This document shows, one piece after another, positions 18,493-27,290 of a stretch of DNA of 64,000 nt (positions are counted from its first letter, which is position 1; every line of letters starts with the position of its first letter). The stretch lies in NCBI GenBank assembly GCA_017983615.1, contig JAGOBB010000001.1, positions 496,001-560,000 of the forward strand, read 5' to 3'. Made by a program: the position numbers and the translations under genes. The notes under the pieces were generated by a model that was given only the letters and a program-made list of their open reading frames with translations, did no database searches and had not been told where the DNA came from. Origin of the DNA: Azonexus sp. (GTDB lineage Bacteria; Pseudomonadota; Gammaproteobacteria; Burkholderiales; Rhodocyclaceae).

Positions 18493-18496
<4 letters not shown>
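17591..18496 (-). CDS. mvaB: Hydroxymethylglutaryl-CoA lyase
   Basis: About 301 residues of the DRE-TIM metallolyase family. VEVGPRDGLQNE carries the metal-binding Asp and catalytic Arg, FVSAKWVPQMAD is typical, GHYHDTYGMAIANIYASL holds the His pair, and the signature loop Cys lies in GLGGCPYAKGASGN. It splits HMG-CoA to acetoacetate and acetyl-CoA in leucine degradation. No isovaleryl-CoA or methylcrotonyl-CoA genes are adjacent, so the pathway must be completed elsewhere. Start at 18496 (MNLPKRV). Contains repeat copy 7, coding NATVYAA. Confidence 0.92.
18268..18279 (-). repeat. ATGCTACGGTCG element, copy 7 (11/12 core)
   Basis: ATGCTACGGTCT on the minus strand inside the HMG-CoA lyase gene, in the sense direction. 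The downstream A/T tract is weak. Confidence 0.6.
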
Positions 18497-19092
<596 letters not shown>

Positions 19093-19094
19093 GC

Positions 19095-19700
19095 TCAGAA
19101 GCCTCCGGTGGCCAGCCAGTGTTCGATCTGCGGCAGGCGGTCGGCACCGAAGAATGGCTCGCCGTCGATGATCACGGTCGGCGAGCCGAAAACGCCCCGG
19201 GCCATGGCCTGATCGATTTCGTCCTTAAGACGGGCCTTGATTTCCGGGGTCTGCACCGCCGCTTCGAGAATGCTACGGTCGATGCCATTTTTTGCCGAAA
19301 TTTCAAAAATCGCTTCCGGGTCGGAAACGTCCCGGTCGTCGATAAACAGGGCGCGGTAGACGGCATGGGCGAATTGCCGGGCCAGCGCGCAGTCCTGGCC
19401 GTGCAGCCAGTAATAGGCGCGGGCGGCGATCTGGGTCGGCAGCGGAAAATGGCTGGGCGGCTTGAACGGCACACCGAGGAAACGCGCCGAACGGGCGAAA
19501 TCGCGTGTGTAGTAGGCCGCTTTGAGCGGTCCCTGAAGGGTCAGTGGCGCGCTGCCGGTGGTCTTGAAGATGATGCCGAGCAGGATCGGGTGCCAGCGCA
19601 CCTTGCGCTCGTATTGCGCCGCGAGGGCGTCGATCTTCTCGCTCATCAGGTAGCCGTAGGGGCTGGAGAAATCGAAGTAGAAATCGATCGGTTCGGCCAT
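19095..19700 (-). CDS. 2-hydroxychromene-2-carboxylate isomerase-like (DsbA/kappa GST fold)
   Basis: 201 residues. The opening IDFYFDFSSPYGYLMSEKID is the kappa-class GST / HCCA isomerase motif, with Ser replacing the thioredoxin cysteine pair and binding glutathione. The C-terminal GVFGSPTVIIDGEPFFGADR is also typical. HCCA isomerases act in naphthalene-type degradation, but many homologues occur without such pathways and nothing here shows aromatic catabolism, so only the family is assigned. Contains an exact copy of the repeated element antisense, coding DRSI. Confidence 0.85.
   Translation of the reverse strand: MAEPIDFYFDFSSPYGYLMSEKIDALAAQYERKVRWHPILLGIIFKTTGSAPLTLQGPLKAAYYTRDFARSARFLGVPFKPPSHFPLPTQIAARAYYWLHGQDCALARQFAHAVYRALFIDDRDVSDPEAIFEISAKNGIDRSILEAAVQTPEIKARLKDEIDQAMARGVFGSPTVIIDGEPFFGADRLPQIEHWLATGGF
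19270..19309 (+). repeat. ATGCTACGGTCG element, copy 8 (exact core with T/A tracts)
   Basis: Exact core within the HCCA isomerase-like gene, followed by ATGCC, ATTTTTT, GCCG, AAATTTC and AAAAAT. The second block uses T instead of A, so the shared feature is A/T content at fixed spacing. Confidence 0.8.
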
Positions 19701-19711
19701 GCCGGGTCTCC

Positions 19712-20608
19712 TCAGGAAGATTGACGGGTGGTCATCCAGACGCCGCCAATGACGAGCATACCGCCGAACAATACCGGCAGGCCAAGATGTTCATCAAGCA
19801 GCAGCGCCGCCTGCAGCACGGCGAAGACCGGCACCAGGTTGATGAATACCGAGGCCTGGCCGGCGCCCAGGCGATGCACGGCTTCGGTGAACCAGGTGTA
19901 GGCGATGGCCGTGCCGAACAGGGCGAGGAACAGCATGCTCGCCCACACCCGCCACGACCAGTCGGCCGGCGCGATGTCGCCCTGAACCAGCGCCGCCAGA
20001 CCGAGCAACAGGGCGCCGGCCAGGCTGGCGTAGAGCGTCGTGGCCAGCGGCGACAGGAATTCGGTTGCCCGGCGGCCGATGAAGGTGTAGGCCGTCCAGG
20101 TCAGCACGCAGCCGACGATCAGCCATTCGCCGAGGCCGACCGTGCCGCGCAGCAGGGCCAGCGGGTCGCCGTTGCCGAGCACGGTCAGGCAGCCGGCCAG
20201 CGCGACGGCACAGCCCAGCGCCTTGCGGCTGTTCATTTTTTCCTGGCCGAGCAGCCAGGCGACCAGCACGACGACGACCGGGTTGAGGGCGACGACCAGC
20301 GCCGCGCGCCCGGCCGGCAGGTGCTGCAGACCGAAGAAGAAGCACAGGCCGTAGAGAAAGATGCCGAAGAAGCCCAGCCCCCAGATCACGCCCCAGGCCT
20401 TGCCGCCCTGCGGCAGAGGAATCCGGCCGCTGCCCAGGCGGGCGACGATGGCCAGCGCCAGGGCGGCGACGAAGAAACGAATCGAGGCGACGGCGAGCGG
20501 CGCCGTGAGTTCGCGGGCGATGATCCGCCCGGCAATCCAGGTGCCACCCCACATGAACATGGCGCTGACCAGCTTGGCGTAGGTCAGCGACCGGGCTGTT
20601 TCGGGCAC
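19712..20608 (-). CDS. DMT-superfamily (EamA) transporter
   Basis: About 298 residues with ten hydrophobic helices in two EamA repeats, starting YAKLVSAMFMWGGTWIAGR and including ALVVALNPVVVVLVAWLLG at the end of the first repeat and SVFINLVPVFAVLQAALLL in the second. Exports metabolites or amino acids; substrate unknown. The GTG at 20608 puts the first helix close to the N-terminus; an in-frame ATG at 20686 would add 26 hydrophilic residues and cannot be ruled out. It is 11 bases upstream of the isomerase gene on the same strand. Confidence 0.85.
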   Translation of the reverse strand: MPETARSLTYAKLVSAMFMWGGTWIAGRIIARELTAPLAVASIRFFVAALALAIVARLGSGRIPLPQGGKAWGVIWGLGFFGIFLYGLCFFFGLQHLPAGRAALVVALNPVVVVLVAWLLGQEKMNSRKALGCAVALAGCLTVLGNGDPLALLRGTVGLGEWLIVGCVLTWTAYTFIGRRATEFLSPLATTLYASLAGALLLGLAALVQGDIAPADWSWRVWASMLFLALFGTAIAYTWFTEAVHRLGAGQASVFINLVPVFAVLQAALLLDEHLGLPVLFGGMLVIGGVWMTTRQSS

Positions 20609-20694
20609 TAGTGGCCTGCTTCGTAATTGGCGGAACTGAATGAAAGCGATGGATTTGGGCCGCTGGCTAGGCGCCGAATTTTCCAACCCCGGCA

Positions 20695-20714
20695 GCGATA
20701 GCCGAAGCTATCGC
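20695..20714. terminator. Perfect 8-bp hairpin between carbonic anhydrase fusion and transporter genes
   Basis: GCGATAGC pairs with GCTATCGC around a stable CGAA tetraloop. No T-run follows on either strand. It lies just downstream of the GNAT/carbonic anhydrase gene, so it may be a weak terminator, processing site or RNA stabiliser. Confidence 0.45.
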
Positions 20715-20785
20715 GAGGATGAGCAACAACGCCAGCGGGGCAAAGACAAGCTTTCATGTTCCGGTGATTGCGAAGCAGACCACCG

Positions 20786-21934
20786 CTAGGCGTCCAGCGC
20801 CTTGAGCGCCGCGTCGTAGCGGGTCGGCAGGTCTTCCGGACAGTCGACGGTGATGCCCAGGTCGTGCATCAGACCATCCTTGAGGCCGTAGATCCAGCCG
20901 TGAATGGTGACCTTCTGGCCGCGCGCCCAGGCATCCTTGACCACCGGCGTGTTGCACAAGCTGACCACCTGCTCGAGGACGTTCAGTTCGCACAGGCGGT
21001 CGTGGCGCAAGGCCTCGGGCAGACCATCGACCATCGCCTGGTGGCGGGTATGCACCTGCTGCACGTTATGTAGCCAGAAATCGACGATGCCGACGCGCGC
21101 CTTCTGCAGCGCAGCGCCGACGCCACCGCAGCCATAGTGGCCGACGACCATGATGTGTTTGACTTTGAGGACGTCGACGGCGTACTGGATGACCGACAGG
21201 CAGTTGAGGTCGGTGTGCAGCACCAGGTTGGCCACGTTGCGATGGACGAAAACCTCGCCCGGCAGCAGGCCGACGATCTGGTTGGCGGGCACCCGGGAAT
21301 CCGAACAGCCGATCCACAGGAATTCCGGCGTCTGCAGCTTGGCCAGCTTGTCGAAATAAGTCGGGTCGACTTCCTGCATGCGTTGCGCCCAGGCGCGGTT
21401 GAAATCGAACAGGTGGAAGAGGTTTTCGGTCCGGATTTCCTCTTCCGACCAGTTTTCAAGGTCGAGGGCGAGGAACATCGTGCCTTCGATCGGGGTCTGA
21501 TAATAGCTCGGCGCCTCGGTGAAGCCCAGTTCGCGATAGAGCTTCACGGCCATGCGCATGTTGGGCAGGGTGTCGATGATCAGCTTGCGGTAGCCAATTT
21601 CCTTGGCGGCCTTGATCGCCAGCAGGGCCAGCTGGCGGCCGACGCCGGTGCCGCGGAAGGCCGGTTCGACGTAGAGGCGCTTCATTTCGCAGACGCCTTC
21701 GGTGTCGCTCAGCGGCCGGACGCCGACGCAACCGGCCGGCTGGCCATCGACCTCGGCGTAAAACAGGCGGCCTTGCGGCATCGCGTAGGCGGCCGGCAGC
21801 GATGCCATTTCCTGCTCGAAGTTCTGGTAGGACAGATCGACACCCAGCCAGCCCGCGTAGTTGCGAAAGAACTGGCGGACGTGCTCAATGGCTTCGGAAT
21901 CGGCGGCAGAAAGGGGGCGCAGGGTCAGGGACAT
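20786..21934 (-). CDS. GNAT acetyltransferase fused to beta-carbonic anhydrase
   Basis: About 382 residues in one uninterrupted frame. Residues 1 to about 155 are a GNAT N-acetyltransferase with the acetyl-CoA loop VEPAFRGTGVGRQLALLAIK and a late KLYRELGFTEAP. From about 170 a complete Can-type beta-carbonic anhydrase follows: WIGCSDSRVPANQIVGLLPG (Zn Cys, Asp-Arg dyad), VFVHRNVANLV and VGHYGCGGV (Zn His and Cys). It should hydrate CO2 reversibly; the acetyl acceptor is unknown. The ATG at 21934 has GGAG 9 bases upstream; an ATG five codons earlier is the alternative. Databases label some proteins as bifunctional GNAT/carbonic anhydrase, but I know of no described function for the fusion. Confidence 0.9.
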   Translation of the reverse strand: MSLTLRPLSAADSEAIEHVRQFFRNYAGWLGVDLSYQNFEQEMASLPAAYAMPQGRLFYAEVDGQPAGCVGVRPLSDTEGVCEMKRLYVEPAFRGTGVGRQLALLAIKAAKEIGYRKLIIDTLPNMRMAVKLYRELGFTEAPSYYQTPIEGTMFLALDLENWSEEEIRTENLFHLFDFNRAWAQRMQEVDPTYFDKLAKLQTPEFLWIGCSDSRVPANQIVGLLPGEVFVHRNVANLVLHTDLNCLSVIQYAVDVLKVKHIMVVGHYGCGGVGAALQKARVGIVDFWLHNVQQVHTRHQAMVDGLPEALRHDRLCELNVLEQVVSLCNTPVVKDAWARGQKVTIHGWIYGLKDGLMHDLGITVDCPEDLPTRYDAALKALDA

Positions 21935-22152
21935 GCTGTACAGCTCCATATTGCTTGCCCCGGTTCGGTATGGCGGCGGGGCGTGTCGTGCGGGTCAGTC
22001 GAAGGTTTCGCGCGGCCAGCCGACATTTTACGGATTTCGGTCGGCTTGGCCGCGGTTTCTCGGACCTTGTCGTTGCCGGAAAATTCCTTGCGCGGCATTT
22101 TTCAATTCGCTACCGTATGGTAACTTGTTCGCCCTCCGATCAAGAATCGACC

Positions 22153-23178
22153 ATGTCCCTGCATTTTCCCCACGCCCATCCGCCGGCCGCCGGCGAACTG
22201 ACCGAAGTGGCGCCCGGCGTCTTCTGGCTGCGCATGCCGCTGCCGTTCCAGCTCGATCACATCAATCTCTGGCTGCTCCGGGACGGCGCCGGATGGACCA
22301 TAGTCGATACCGGTTTTGCCGACGAAGCAGTGCGCGAAAGCTGGTCTACGATTATCGACCGGCTCGACGGCCCGGTGACGCGCCTGATCGTCACGCACTT
22401 TCACCCCGACCATCTTGGCCTGGCGACTTGGCTGATGGAAAAGACCGGTGCGCCGCTGGTCATGACGACCGGCGAATTTCTGACTGCCCACGCAGTCTGG
22501 CAGGAGGTGGGAGGGCACGGCGCACGCTTCATGGTCGAACAATTCCGCCAGCACGGGCTGGATCAGGCGCGGCTGGACAAGTTCGCCGCCCGCGGTTCGG
22601 GCTATCGCAAGGCGGTGCCGGCCCTGCCCGAGCACTACCAGCGCCTGAAGGCCGGGGACAATGCTACGGTCGATGGCAAAAAATGGCAGATTTTGATCGG
22701 CCACGGCCACTCGCCCGAACACATGGCGCTTTACTGCGCCGAACTCGGCGTGTTAATTTCGGGCGACATGCTTTTGCCGAGAATTTCCACCAATATCAGC
22801 GTTTTTGCAGCGACGCCCGAGGCAGACGCGCTGCGCTGGTATCTGGATTCGCTGGACGACATGGCGCGGGAATTGCCGGAATCGACACTCGTGTTGCCCT
22901 CGCACGGGTTGCCCTTCACGGGTGTGCAGGAGAGGGTCCAGGCTTTGCAGACGCATCACGAAGAGCGTCTGCAGGTGCTGGAAAGTAGCTGTGAACAAGC
23001 GCCACAGAGCGCAGCCGGGTTGCTCGATGTACTTTTCAATCGGGCGCTCGATACACACCAAACCATGTTCGCGATGGGCGAGGCGATTGCCCATCTGAAC
23101 TATCTAGAAAAAGCTGGTCGGCTATCGCGCAACCGGGGCGCCGACGGTGTGATTCGCTATTCGCGGTTGAAGCAATAA
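22153..23178 (+). CDS. MBL-fold metallohydrolase
   Basis: 341 residues. The metal motif THFHPDHLGLA, then GHGHSPEHMALY, LISGDMLLP and LPSHGLPF give the full glyoxalase II-like ligand set. The C-terminal 60 residues are helical (LLDVLFNRALDTHQTMFAMG). The large helical insert (FMVEQFRQHGLDQARLDKF) resembles the thioesterase-type hydrolases found near fatty-acid or polyhydroxyalkanoate genes, and phaC follows 31 bases downstream on the same strand. A role in PHA or acyl-CoA metabolism is inference. Contains an exact repeat copy coding NATVDGKK. Confidence 0.87.
   Translation: MSLHFPHAHPPAAGELTEVAPGVFWLRMPLPFQLDHINLWLLRDGAGWTIVDTGFADEAVRESWSTIIDRLDGPVTRLIVTHFHPDHLGLATWLMEKTGAPLVMTTGEFLTAHAVWQEVGGHGARFMVEQFRQHGLDQARLDKFAARGSGYRKAVPALPEHYQRLKAGDNATVDGKKWQILIGHGHSPEHMALYCAELGVLISGDMLLPRISTNISVFAATPEADALRWYLDSLDDMARELPESTLVLPSHGLPFTGVQERVQALQTHHEERLQVLESSCEQAPQSAAGLLDVLFNRALDTHQTMFAMGEAIAHLNYLEKAGRLSRNRGADGVIRYSRLKQ
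22661..22700 (+). repeat. ATGCTACGGTCG element, copy 9 (full-length)
   Basis: Exact core inside the MBL-fold gene, in the sense direction, followed by ATGGC, AAAAAAT, GGC, AGATTTTG. Codes NATVDGKKWQIL. Confidence 0.82.
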
Positions 23179-23209
23179 CCCGCCACGTACTGACAGAGGG
23201 AGTTTCAAG

Positions 23210-25045
23210 ATGTCGCAGCAAACCGAAAATCAGGGCATGAACCTGCCGAATCCGGCTGACATGGCCAAGACCTATGCCGAAGTTGCGCAGCGCGCTTCGC
23301 GAGTGATCACTCACTACATGGAAAAGAAGGCCAAGGAAGGCGTCGATGCGCCGGCCGACGAACTGGGTGTCGCCAAGGCCTTCATGGACCTGTCTGCCCG
23401 CCTGATGGCCAATCCGTACAAGATGGCCCAGACCCAGATGAACATGATGTGGGACTACTTCTCGCTGTGGCAGGGTTCCATGATGAAGATGATGGGCATG
23501 CCCGGCGCCGGTCCGGTCGCAGCTCCGAAGAAGGGCGACAACCGCTTCAAGGACGAAGATTGGGAACAGCATTTCCTGTTCGACTTCGTCAAGCAGTCCT
23601 ACCTGATCGCTGCCCGTCACATCCACGACACCGTCAGCGGCACCGAGGGGCTCGACGAAGCGACCCAGCAGAAGGTCAACTTCTTCACCCGCCAGTACAT
23701 CGACGCCCTGTCGCCGTCCAATTTTGCCCTGACCAACCCGGAAGTCTTCCGTGAAACCGTCAAGAGCCACGGCCAGAACCTGATCAAGGGCCTGAACAAC
23801 CTGCTGCACGATGTTGAAGCCGGCGATGGCCAGCTGCGCATCCGGATGACCGACACCTCGGCTTTCGAAATGGGCAAGAACGTTGCCACGACCCCGGGCA
23901 AGGTGGTCTTCCAGAACGAGCTGTTCCAGCTGGTCCAGTACAACCCGACGACGCCGGAACAGAACAAGAAGCCCTTCCTGATCGTCCCGCCGTGGATCAA
24001 CAAGTACTACATCCTCGACCTGCGCGAGAAGAATTCGATGGTCAAGTGGGCCACCGATCAGGGCCACACCACCTTCATCATGTCCTGGACCAACCCGGAC
24101 GAGAAGCTGGCCGCCAAGTCCTTCGAGAACTACCTGCTCGAAGGCTCGCTGGAAGCCATCAACCAGGTCTGCGCCCATACCGGCGAGGACAGCGTCAACC
24201 TGGCTGGTTACTGCCTGGGCGGCACGCTGACCATGACCACGCTGGCCTACATGGCCGCCAAAAAGGACAAGCGCGCCAATTCGGCGACTTTCTTCACGAC
24301 CATGCTCGACTTCTCCGAGCCGGGCGAACTGGGCATCTTCCTTGATGAAGGCGCGGTTTCTGGCCTGGAAAAGAAGATGGCCGAACGCGGTTTCCTCGAA
24401 GGTTCCGAAATGGCCAGCACCTTCAACATGCTGCGTGCCAACGACCTGATCTGGTCCTTCGTGGTCAACAACTATCTGATGGGCAAGGATCCGTTCCCGT
24501 TCGACCTGCTCTACTGGAACTCCGATTCGACCCGCATGCCGGCTGCCATGCACAGCTTCTACCTGCGCAACATGTACCTCGGCAACCAGCTGAAGGAACC
24601 TGGCGGCATCACCCTGGGCGGCGTCAAGATCGACCTTTCCAAGGTCAAGACCCCGTGCTACTTCATCTCGACCATCGAAGACCACATCGCACCGTGGAAG
24701 AGCACCTACATGGGCGCCCGCCTGCCGTCCGGCAACACCAAGTTCGTCCTCGGCGGCTCCGGGCACATTGCCGGCATCGTCAATCCGCCGGCCGCCAACA
24801 AGTATGGTTTCTGGACCAACGACGCGACCGACGGCAACCTGCCGGAAAGCCCGGAAGACTTCCTGGCTGGCGCGACGCAGAATGCCGGTTCGTGGTGGAC
24901 CCACTGGAACCAGTGGGTGACCAGCCTGCCGGGCGGTTCCGCCAAGGTCAAGGCACGCAAGCCGGAAGACGGCGCGCTGAAGGTCATCGAAGATGCACCG
25001 GGCAGCTACGTCAAGTTCCGTCTGGATACCCAGAAGAAGGCCTGA
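23210..25045 (+). CDS. phaC: Class I poly(3-hydroxyalkanoate) synthase
   Basis: A 611-residue cytoplasmic, granule-associated enzyme that polymerises (R)-3-hydroxyacyl-CoA. The lipase-box-like GYCLGG places the catalytic Cys at residue 335; the partner Asp and His lie in ISTIEDHIAPW and GGSGHIAGIVNPP. The N-terminal domain (MNMMWDYFSLWQGSMMKMM) and the PPWINKYYILDL block are typical of class I, and length is right for the class. ATG at 23210 has GAGGGAG upstream. A terminator follows. phaA, phaB and phasin genes are not nearby. Confidence 0.95.
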   Translation: MSQQTENQGMNLPNPADMAKTYAEVAQRASRVITHYMEKKAKEGVDAPADELGVAKAFMDLSARLMANPYKMAQTQMNMMWDYFSLWQGSMMKMMGMPGAGPVAAPKKGDNRFKDEDWEQHFLFDFVKQSYLIAARHIHDTVSGTEGLDEATQQKVNFFTRQYIDALSPSNFALTNPEVFRETVKSHGQNLIKGLNNLLHDVEAGDGQLRIRMTDTSAFEMGKNVATTPGKVVFQNELFQLVQYNPTTPEQNKKPFLIVPPWINKYYILDLREKNSMVKWATDQGHTTFIMSWTNPDEKLAAKSFENYLLEGSLEAINQVCAHTGEDSVNLAGYCLGGTLTMTTLAYMAAKKDKRANSATFFTTMLDFSEPGELGIFLDEGAVSGLEKKMAERGFLEGSEMASTFNMLRANDLIWSFVVNNYLMGKDPFPFDLLYWNSDSTRMPAAMHSFYLRNMYLGNQLKEPGGITLGGVKIDLSKVKTPCYFISTIEDHIAPWKSTYMGARLPSGNTKFVLGGSGHIAGIVNPPAANKYGFWTNDATDGNLPESPEDFLAGATQNAGSWWTHWNQWVTSLPGGSAKVKARKPEDGALKVIEDAPGSYVKFRLDTQKKA

Positions 25046-25070
25046 TCGCGGGTAGTTTGGCGATCAATGC

Positions 25071-25095
25071 AAGGGAGGCTTCGGCCTCCCTTTTT
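25071..25095 (+). terminator. Intrinsic terminator after phaC
   Basis: GGGAGGC pairs with GCCTCCC across a TTCG tetraloop region, followed by TTTTT. Strong rho-independent form. Confidence 0.9.
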
Positions 25096-25156
25096 ATTTG
25101 CCGAACCGGGGCGCATTCCGGAGGTCTTATGGATACAGACTGAAAGGAGGCCTGTC

Positions 25157-25441
25157 ATGTTCGATTCTCCCGTTGTCTCCGTTCATATTCCCCTGGCTCT
25201 GCGCAGCTATTCCGGCGGCCATGATGCCATTACCGCCAGCGGCGATACCGTGGGCGAAGTCCTTGATGCGGTTGGTCATGAATTCCCGGCCATTCGCAGT
25301 TACTTGATGTCGCCGGCCGGTGATCTGCAACCGGGTATTTCCGTTTTTCTCGGGCCGCGTAGCATCGTTGAATTGCAGGGACTGAAGACGCCCATCGATC
25401 TCGAGGAAGTGCTGAGCATCGTGCCGGTTGGCAAGGTTTAA
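25157..25441 (+). CDS. MoaD/ThiS-like ubiquitin-fold protein lacking C-terminal Gly-Gly
   Basis: 94 residues. SVHIPLALRSYSGGHDAITA, TVGEVLDAVGHEFPAIRSYL and PGISVFLGPRSIVELQGLKT match the MoaD/ThiS sulfur-carrier fold. Functional carriers end in Gly-Gly for adenylation and thiocarboxylation; this one ends SIVPVGKV. Either the tail is lost and the protein has a non-carrier role, or the family member acts by interaction only. A very strong Shine-Dalgarno (AAAGGAGG) precedes the ATG at 25157. No moaE, moeB or thiS-pathway gene is adjacent. Confidence 0.78.
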   Translation: MFDSPVVSVHIPLALRSYSGGHDAITASGDTVGEVLDAVGHEFPAIRSYLMSPAGDLQPGISVFLGPRSIVELQGLKTPIDLEEVLSIVPVGKV

Positions 25442-25445
25442 GCGC

Positions 25446-25485
25446 GAATTTGATTTTGGCAAGAAATCCGGCCCGACCGTAGCAT
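25446..25485 (-). repeat. ATGCTACGGTCG element, copy 10 (exact core)
   Basis: Exact core on the minus strand followed by GGCCG, GATTTCT, TGCC, AAAAT, CAAATT. The first A/T tract is partly replaced, the second is intact. Intergenic between the MoaD-like and PAS/PP2C genes. Confidence 0.8.
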
Positions 25486-25578
25486 TTGCCCCTAGGGGTA
25501 ATGCCAGGGAGCGGAATCGTTCGCCATCAGGTATGCTTCGCCCATAATTATGGATATCGCGCCAGACGGGAGAAAGGC

Positions 25579-26817
25579 ATGACTGAAAGGACGAGCGACA
25601 GGATTGCTCAGGCGCTGGAGCGCAACGAACATCACATTTCCTTCGCGATTACGCTGATGGAGCATCTGGTCGTCCCGACTTTCGTTCTTGACGCCGAGCA
25701 GCGGGTCCTGATCTGGAACCGCGCCTGCGAACGCCTGACCGACATCCCGGCGGCCGAGGTTATCGGTACCCGCGACCACTGGCGCGCCTTCTACGAAGAG
25801 CCGCGGCCCTGTCTGGCAGATCTGGTGGCGACCAAGGGCTACGAGCAGATTGCCGGCCTCTATACGGTCTTCGAAGATACAGCCGAGCCCAGCTTCGGCG
25901 TTCATGCCGAGAACTGGTGCTGGATGCCGCGGCGGCGTCAGCGACTCTACCTGGCCGTCGACGCCGGGCCAGTCTTCGACGAATCCGGCAAACTGATCGC
26001 CGTGGTCGAAACCCTGCGCGACATCACGGAAAAGCACGTGGCACAGACCAAGGTGGAAGAGCAGGCCAGCTTGCTCAAGGCGCATTTCGACGAACACCAG
26101 CGTGAAACCGAACTCGCCCGGCGCATTCTTGACCACCAGATCCGCAGTGACCTGATGCAACAGGCGGGCGTCAGTTACTCGGTCATTCCGGCCACCAACT
26201 TCTCCGGTGATATGGTGCTGGCGGCCCGGGCGCCTTCCGGCCGTCTCTACGCCATCCTGGCCGATGCTACCGGCCACGGCCTGTCCGCGGCCGTCAGCGT
26301 ACTGCCTATGGTGCAGGAGTTCTACCGGCTGGTTGAACTGTCCTCGCCGCTGAACACGGTCATCGAGTCGATCAACTTCCTGCTCGCCAATTCCCTGCCG
26401 CTCGGACGTTTTGTCGCCGCATCGTTCGTTTCGCTCGACGAAGCCGGTCGTTCGGGAGAGATCTGGGTCGGCGGCGTGCCCGATGTATTGATGTTCGACG
26501 GTGCTGGCCGTCTCGAACGCCGGTTTGCATCGAGTAATTTGCCGCTCGGTATCATGCGCTCGAATGACGGCGTGCGCGGTATCGAAAGCTTTGCCTGGGA
26601 GTCGCGCGCCCAGCTGTTGCTGACGTCCGACGGCTTCGCCGAGGCCAGTGATACCGATGGCGTGCAGTTTGGCGAAGATCGGCTGATCGAGACGATTGGC
26701 CGCAAGGCACCTGAGGCAACGCTGATCGAAGCGCTACAGCAGGCCCTGGAAGCTCATCTCAAGGGCGGCCATGCCCACGACGACATGTCGATGCTGGTCA
26801 TCGACTGTCCGGTCTAG
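25579..26817 (+). CDS. PAS domain / PP2C (SpoIIE/RsbU-type) serine phosphatase
   Basis: 412 residues. The N-terminal PAS sensor (about 20-150) reads LVVPTFVLDAEQRVLIWNRA and ends with the PAC-like VVETLRDITEKHV. A coiled linker joins it to a PP2C-type phosphatase: FSGDMVLAARAPSGRLYAIL, ADATGHGLSAAVSVLP, TSDGFAEASD, and DDMSMLVID, supplying the metal Asp residues. RsbU-type enzymes dephosphorylate anti-anti-sigma factors in partner-switching systems. No STAS gene is adjacent; a response-regulator/ATPase at 29478 could belong to the same kind of pathway. The ATG at 25579 is chosen because GGGAGAAAGG precedes it. Confidence 0.88.
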   Translation: MTERTSDRIAQALERNEHHISFAITLMEHLVVPTFVLDAEQRVLIWNRACERLTDIPAAEVIGTRDHWRAFYEEPRPCLADLVATKGYEQIAGLYTVFEDTAEPSFGVHAENWCWMPRRRQRLYLAVDAGPVFDESGKLIAVVETLRDITEKHVAQTKVEEQASLLKAHFDEHQRETELARRILDHQIRSDLMQQAGVSYSVIPATNFSGDMVLAARAPSGRLYAILADATGHGLSAAVSVLPMVQEFYRLVELSSPLNTVIESINFLLANSLPLGRFVAASFVSLDEAGRSGEIWVGGVPDVLMFDGAGRLERRFASSNLPLGIMRSNDGVRGIESFAWESRAQLLLTSDGFAEASDTDGVQFGEDRLIETIGRKAPEATLIEALQQALEAHLKGGHAHDDMSMLVIDCPV

Positions 26818-26823
26818 CCCAGC

Positions 26824-27279
26824 CTATTGGTGCAGTAGCGGCAGCGCGACCGGCCATTTCGGCCATTCGACGGCATCGAGCATGTTCTTGACGATCAGGC
26901 CAAGCTCGGTGTCGCCGGTGATTTCCAGCTCGCGGTTAAAGAACAGCGTGTCCGGGTCTTCCTGGCGGGCCAGCAGCTGCAGGTAGGCTGACAGATTGGC
27001 TGCAAAGGCCAGGTCGGGTTCGCGCTGCGGACTGAAGACCGGGCGGAACAAGCCGTTGCGGTAGGTGTAGCAGGCCTCGCCGCCGGTATCGAGGACGCGG
27101 ACACGGAACAGCTTGTCTTCGAGCAGGGCCAGTTCGCTTTCCGGCAGCAGCTTCATCTTCAGCGCGGCGTTCAGCCCGCCGACCAGGGCCAGCGCATGCG
27201 GCCATTGCGGCAGCTTGTGGCCGAGACTGGCGACGAAGTCTGGGAGGCGGAATTTCGGGATGGTGAAGCTGCCATTCAT
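26824..27279 (-). CDS. ubiT: Ubiquinone biosynthesis accessory factor UbiT (SCP2 domain)
   Basis: About 151 residues with an SCP2 lipid-binding domain (PHALALVGGLNAALKMKLLP; FFNRELEITGDTELGLIVKN). UbiT supports O2-independent ubiquinone synthesis with UbiU and UbiV, probably by binding isoprenoid quinone intermediates. The start at 27279 is favoured because AGGAG lies 8 bases before it; ATGs at 27285 and 27294 are alternatives. Third gene of ubiU-ubiV-ubiT, 11 bases after ubiV. Confidence 0.88.
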   Translation of the reverse strand: MNGSFTIPKFRLPDFVASLGHKLPQWPHALALVGGLNAALKMKLLPESELALLEDKLFRVRVLDTGGEACYTYRNGLFRPVFSPQREPDLAFAANLSAYLQLLARQEDPDTLFFNRELEITGDTELGLIVKNMLDAVEWPKWPVALPLLHQ

Positions 27280-27290
27280 GTTCATGCTCC

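Noticed and set aside
19095-19700. Naphthalene-degradation function for the HCCA isomerase-like gene
   Set aside because: No dioxygenase or other aromatic-pathway genes accompany it; only the fold family is supported.
23036-24904. 622-codon open frame opposite phaC
   Set aside because: Antisense shadow of a complete PHA synthase; composition is typical of a mirror frame and no start signal is present.
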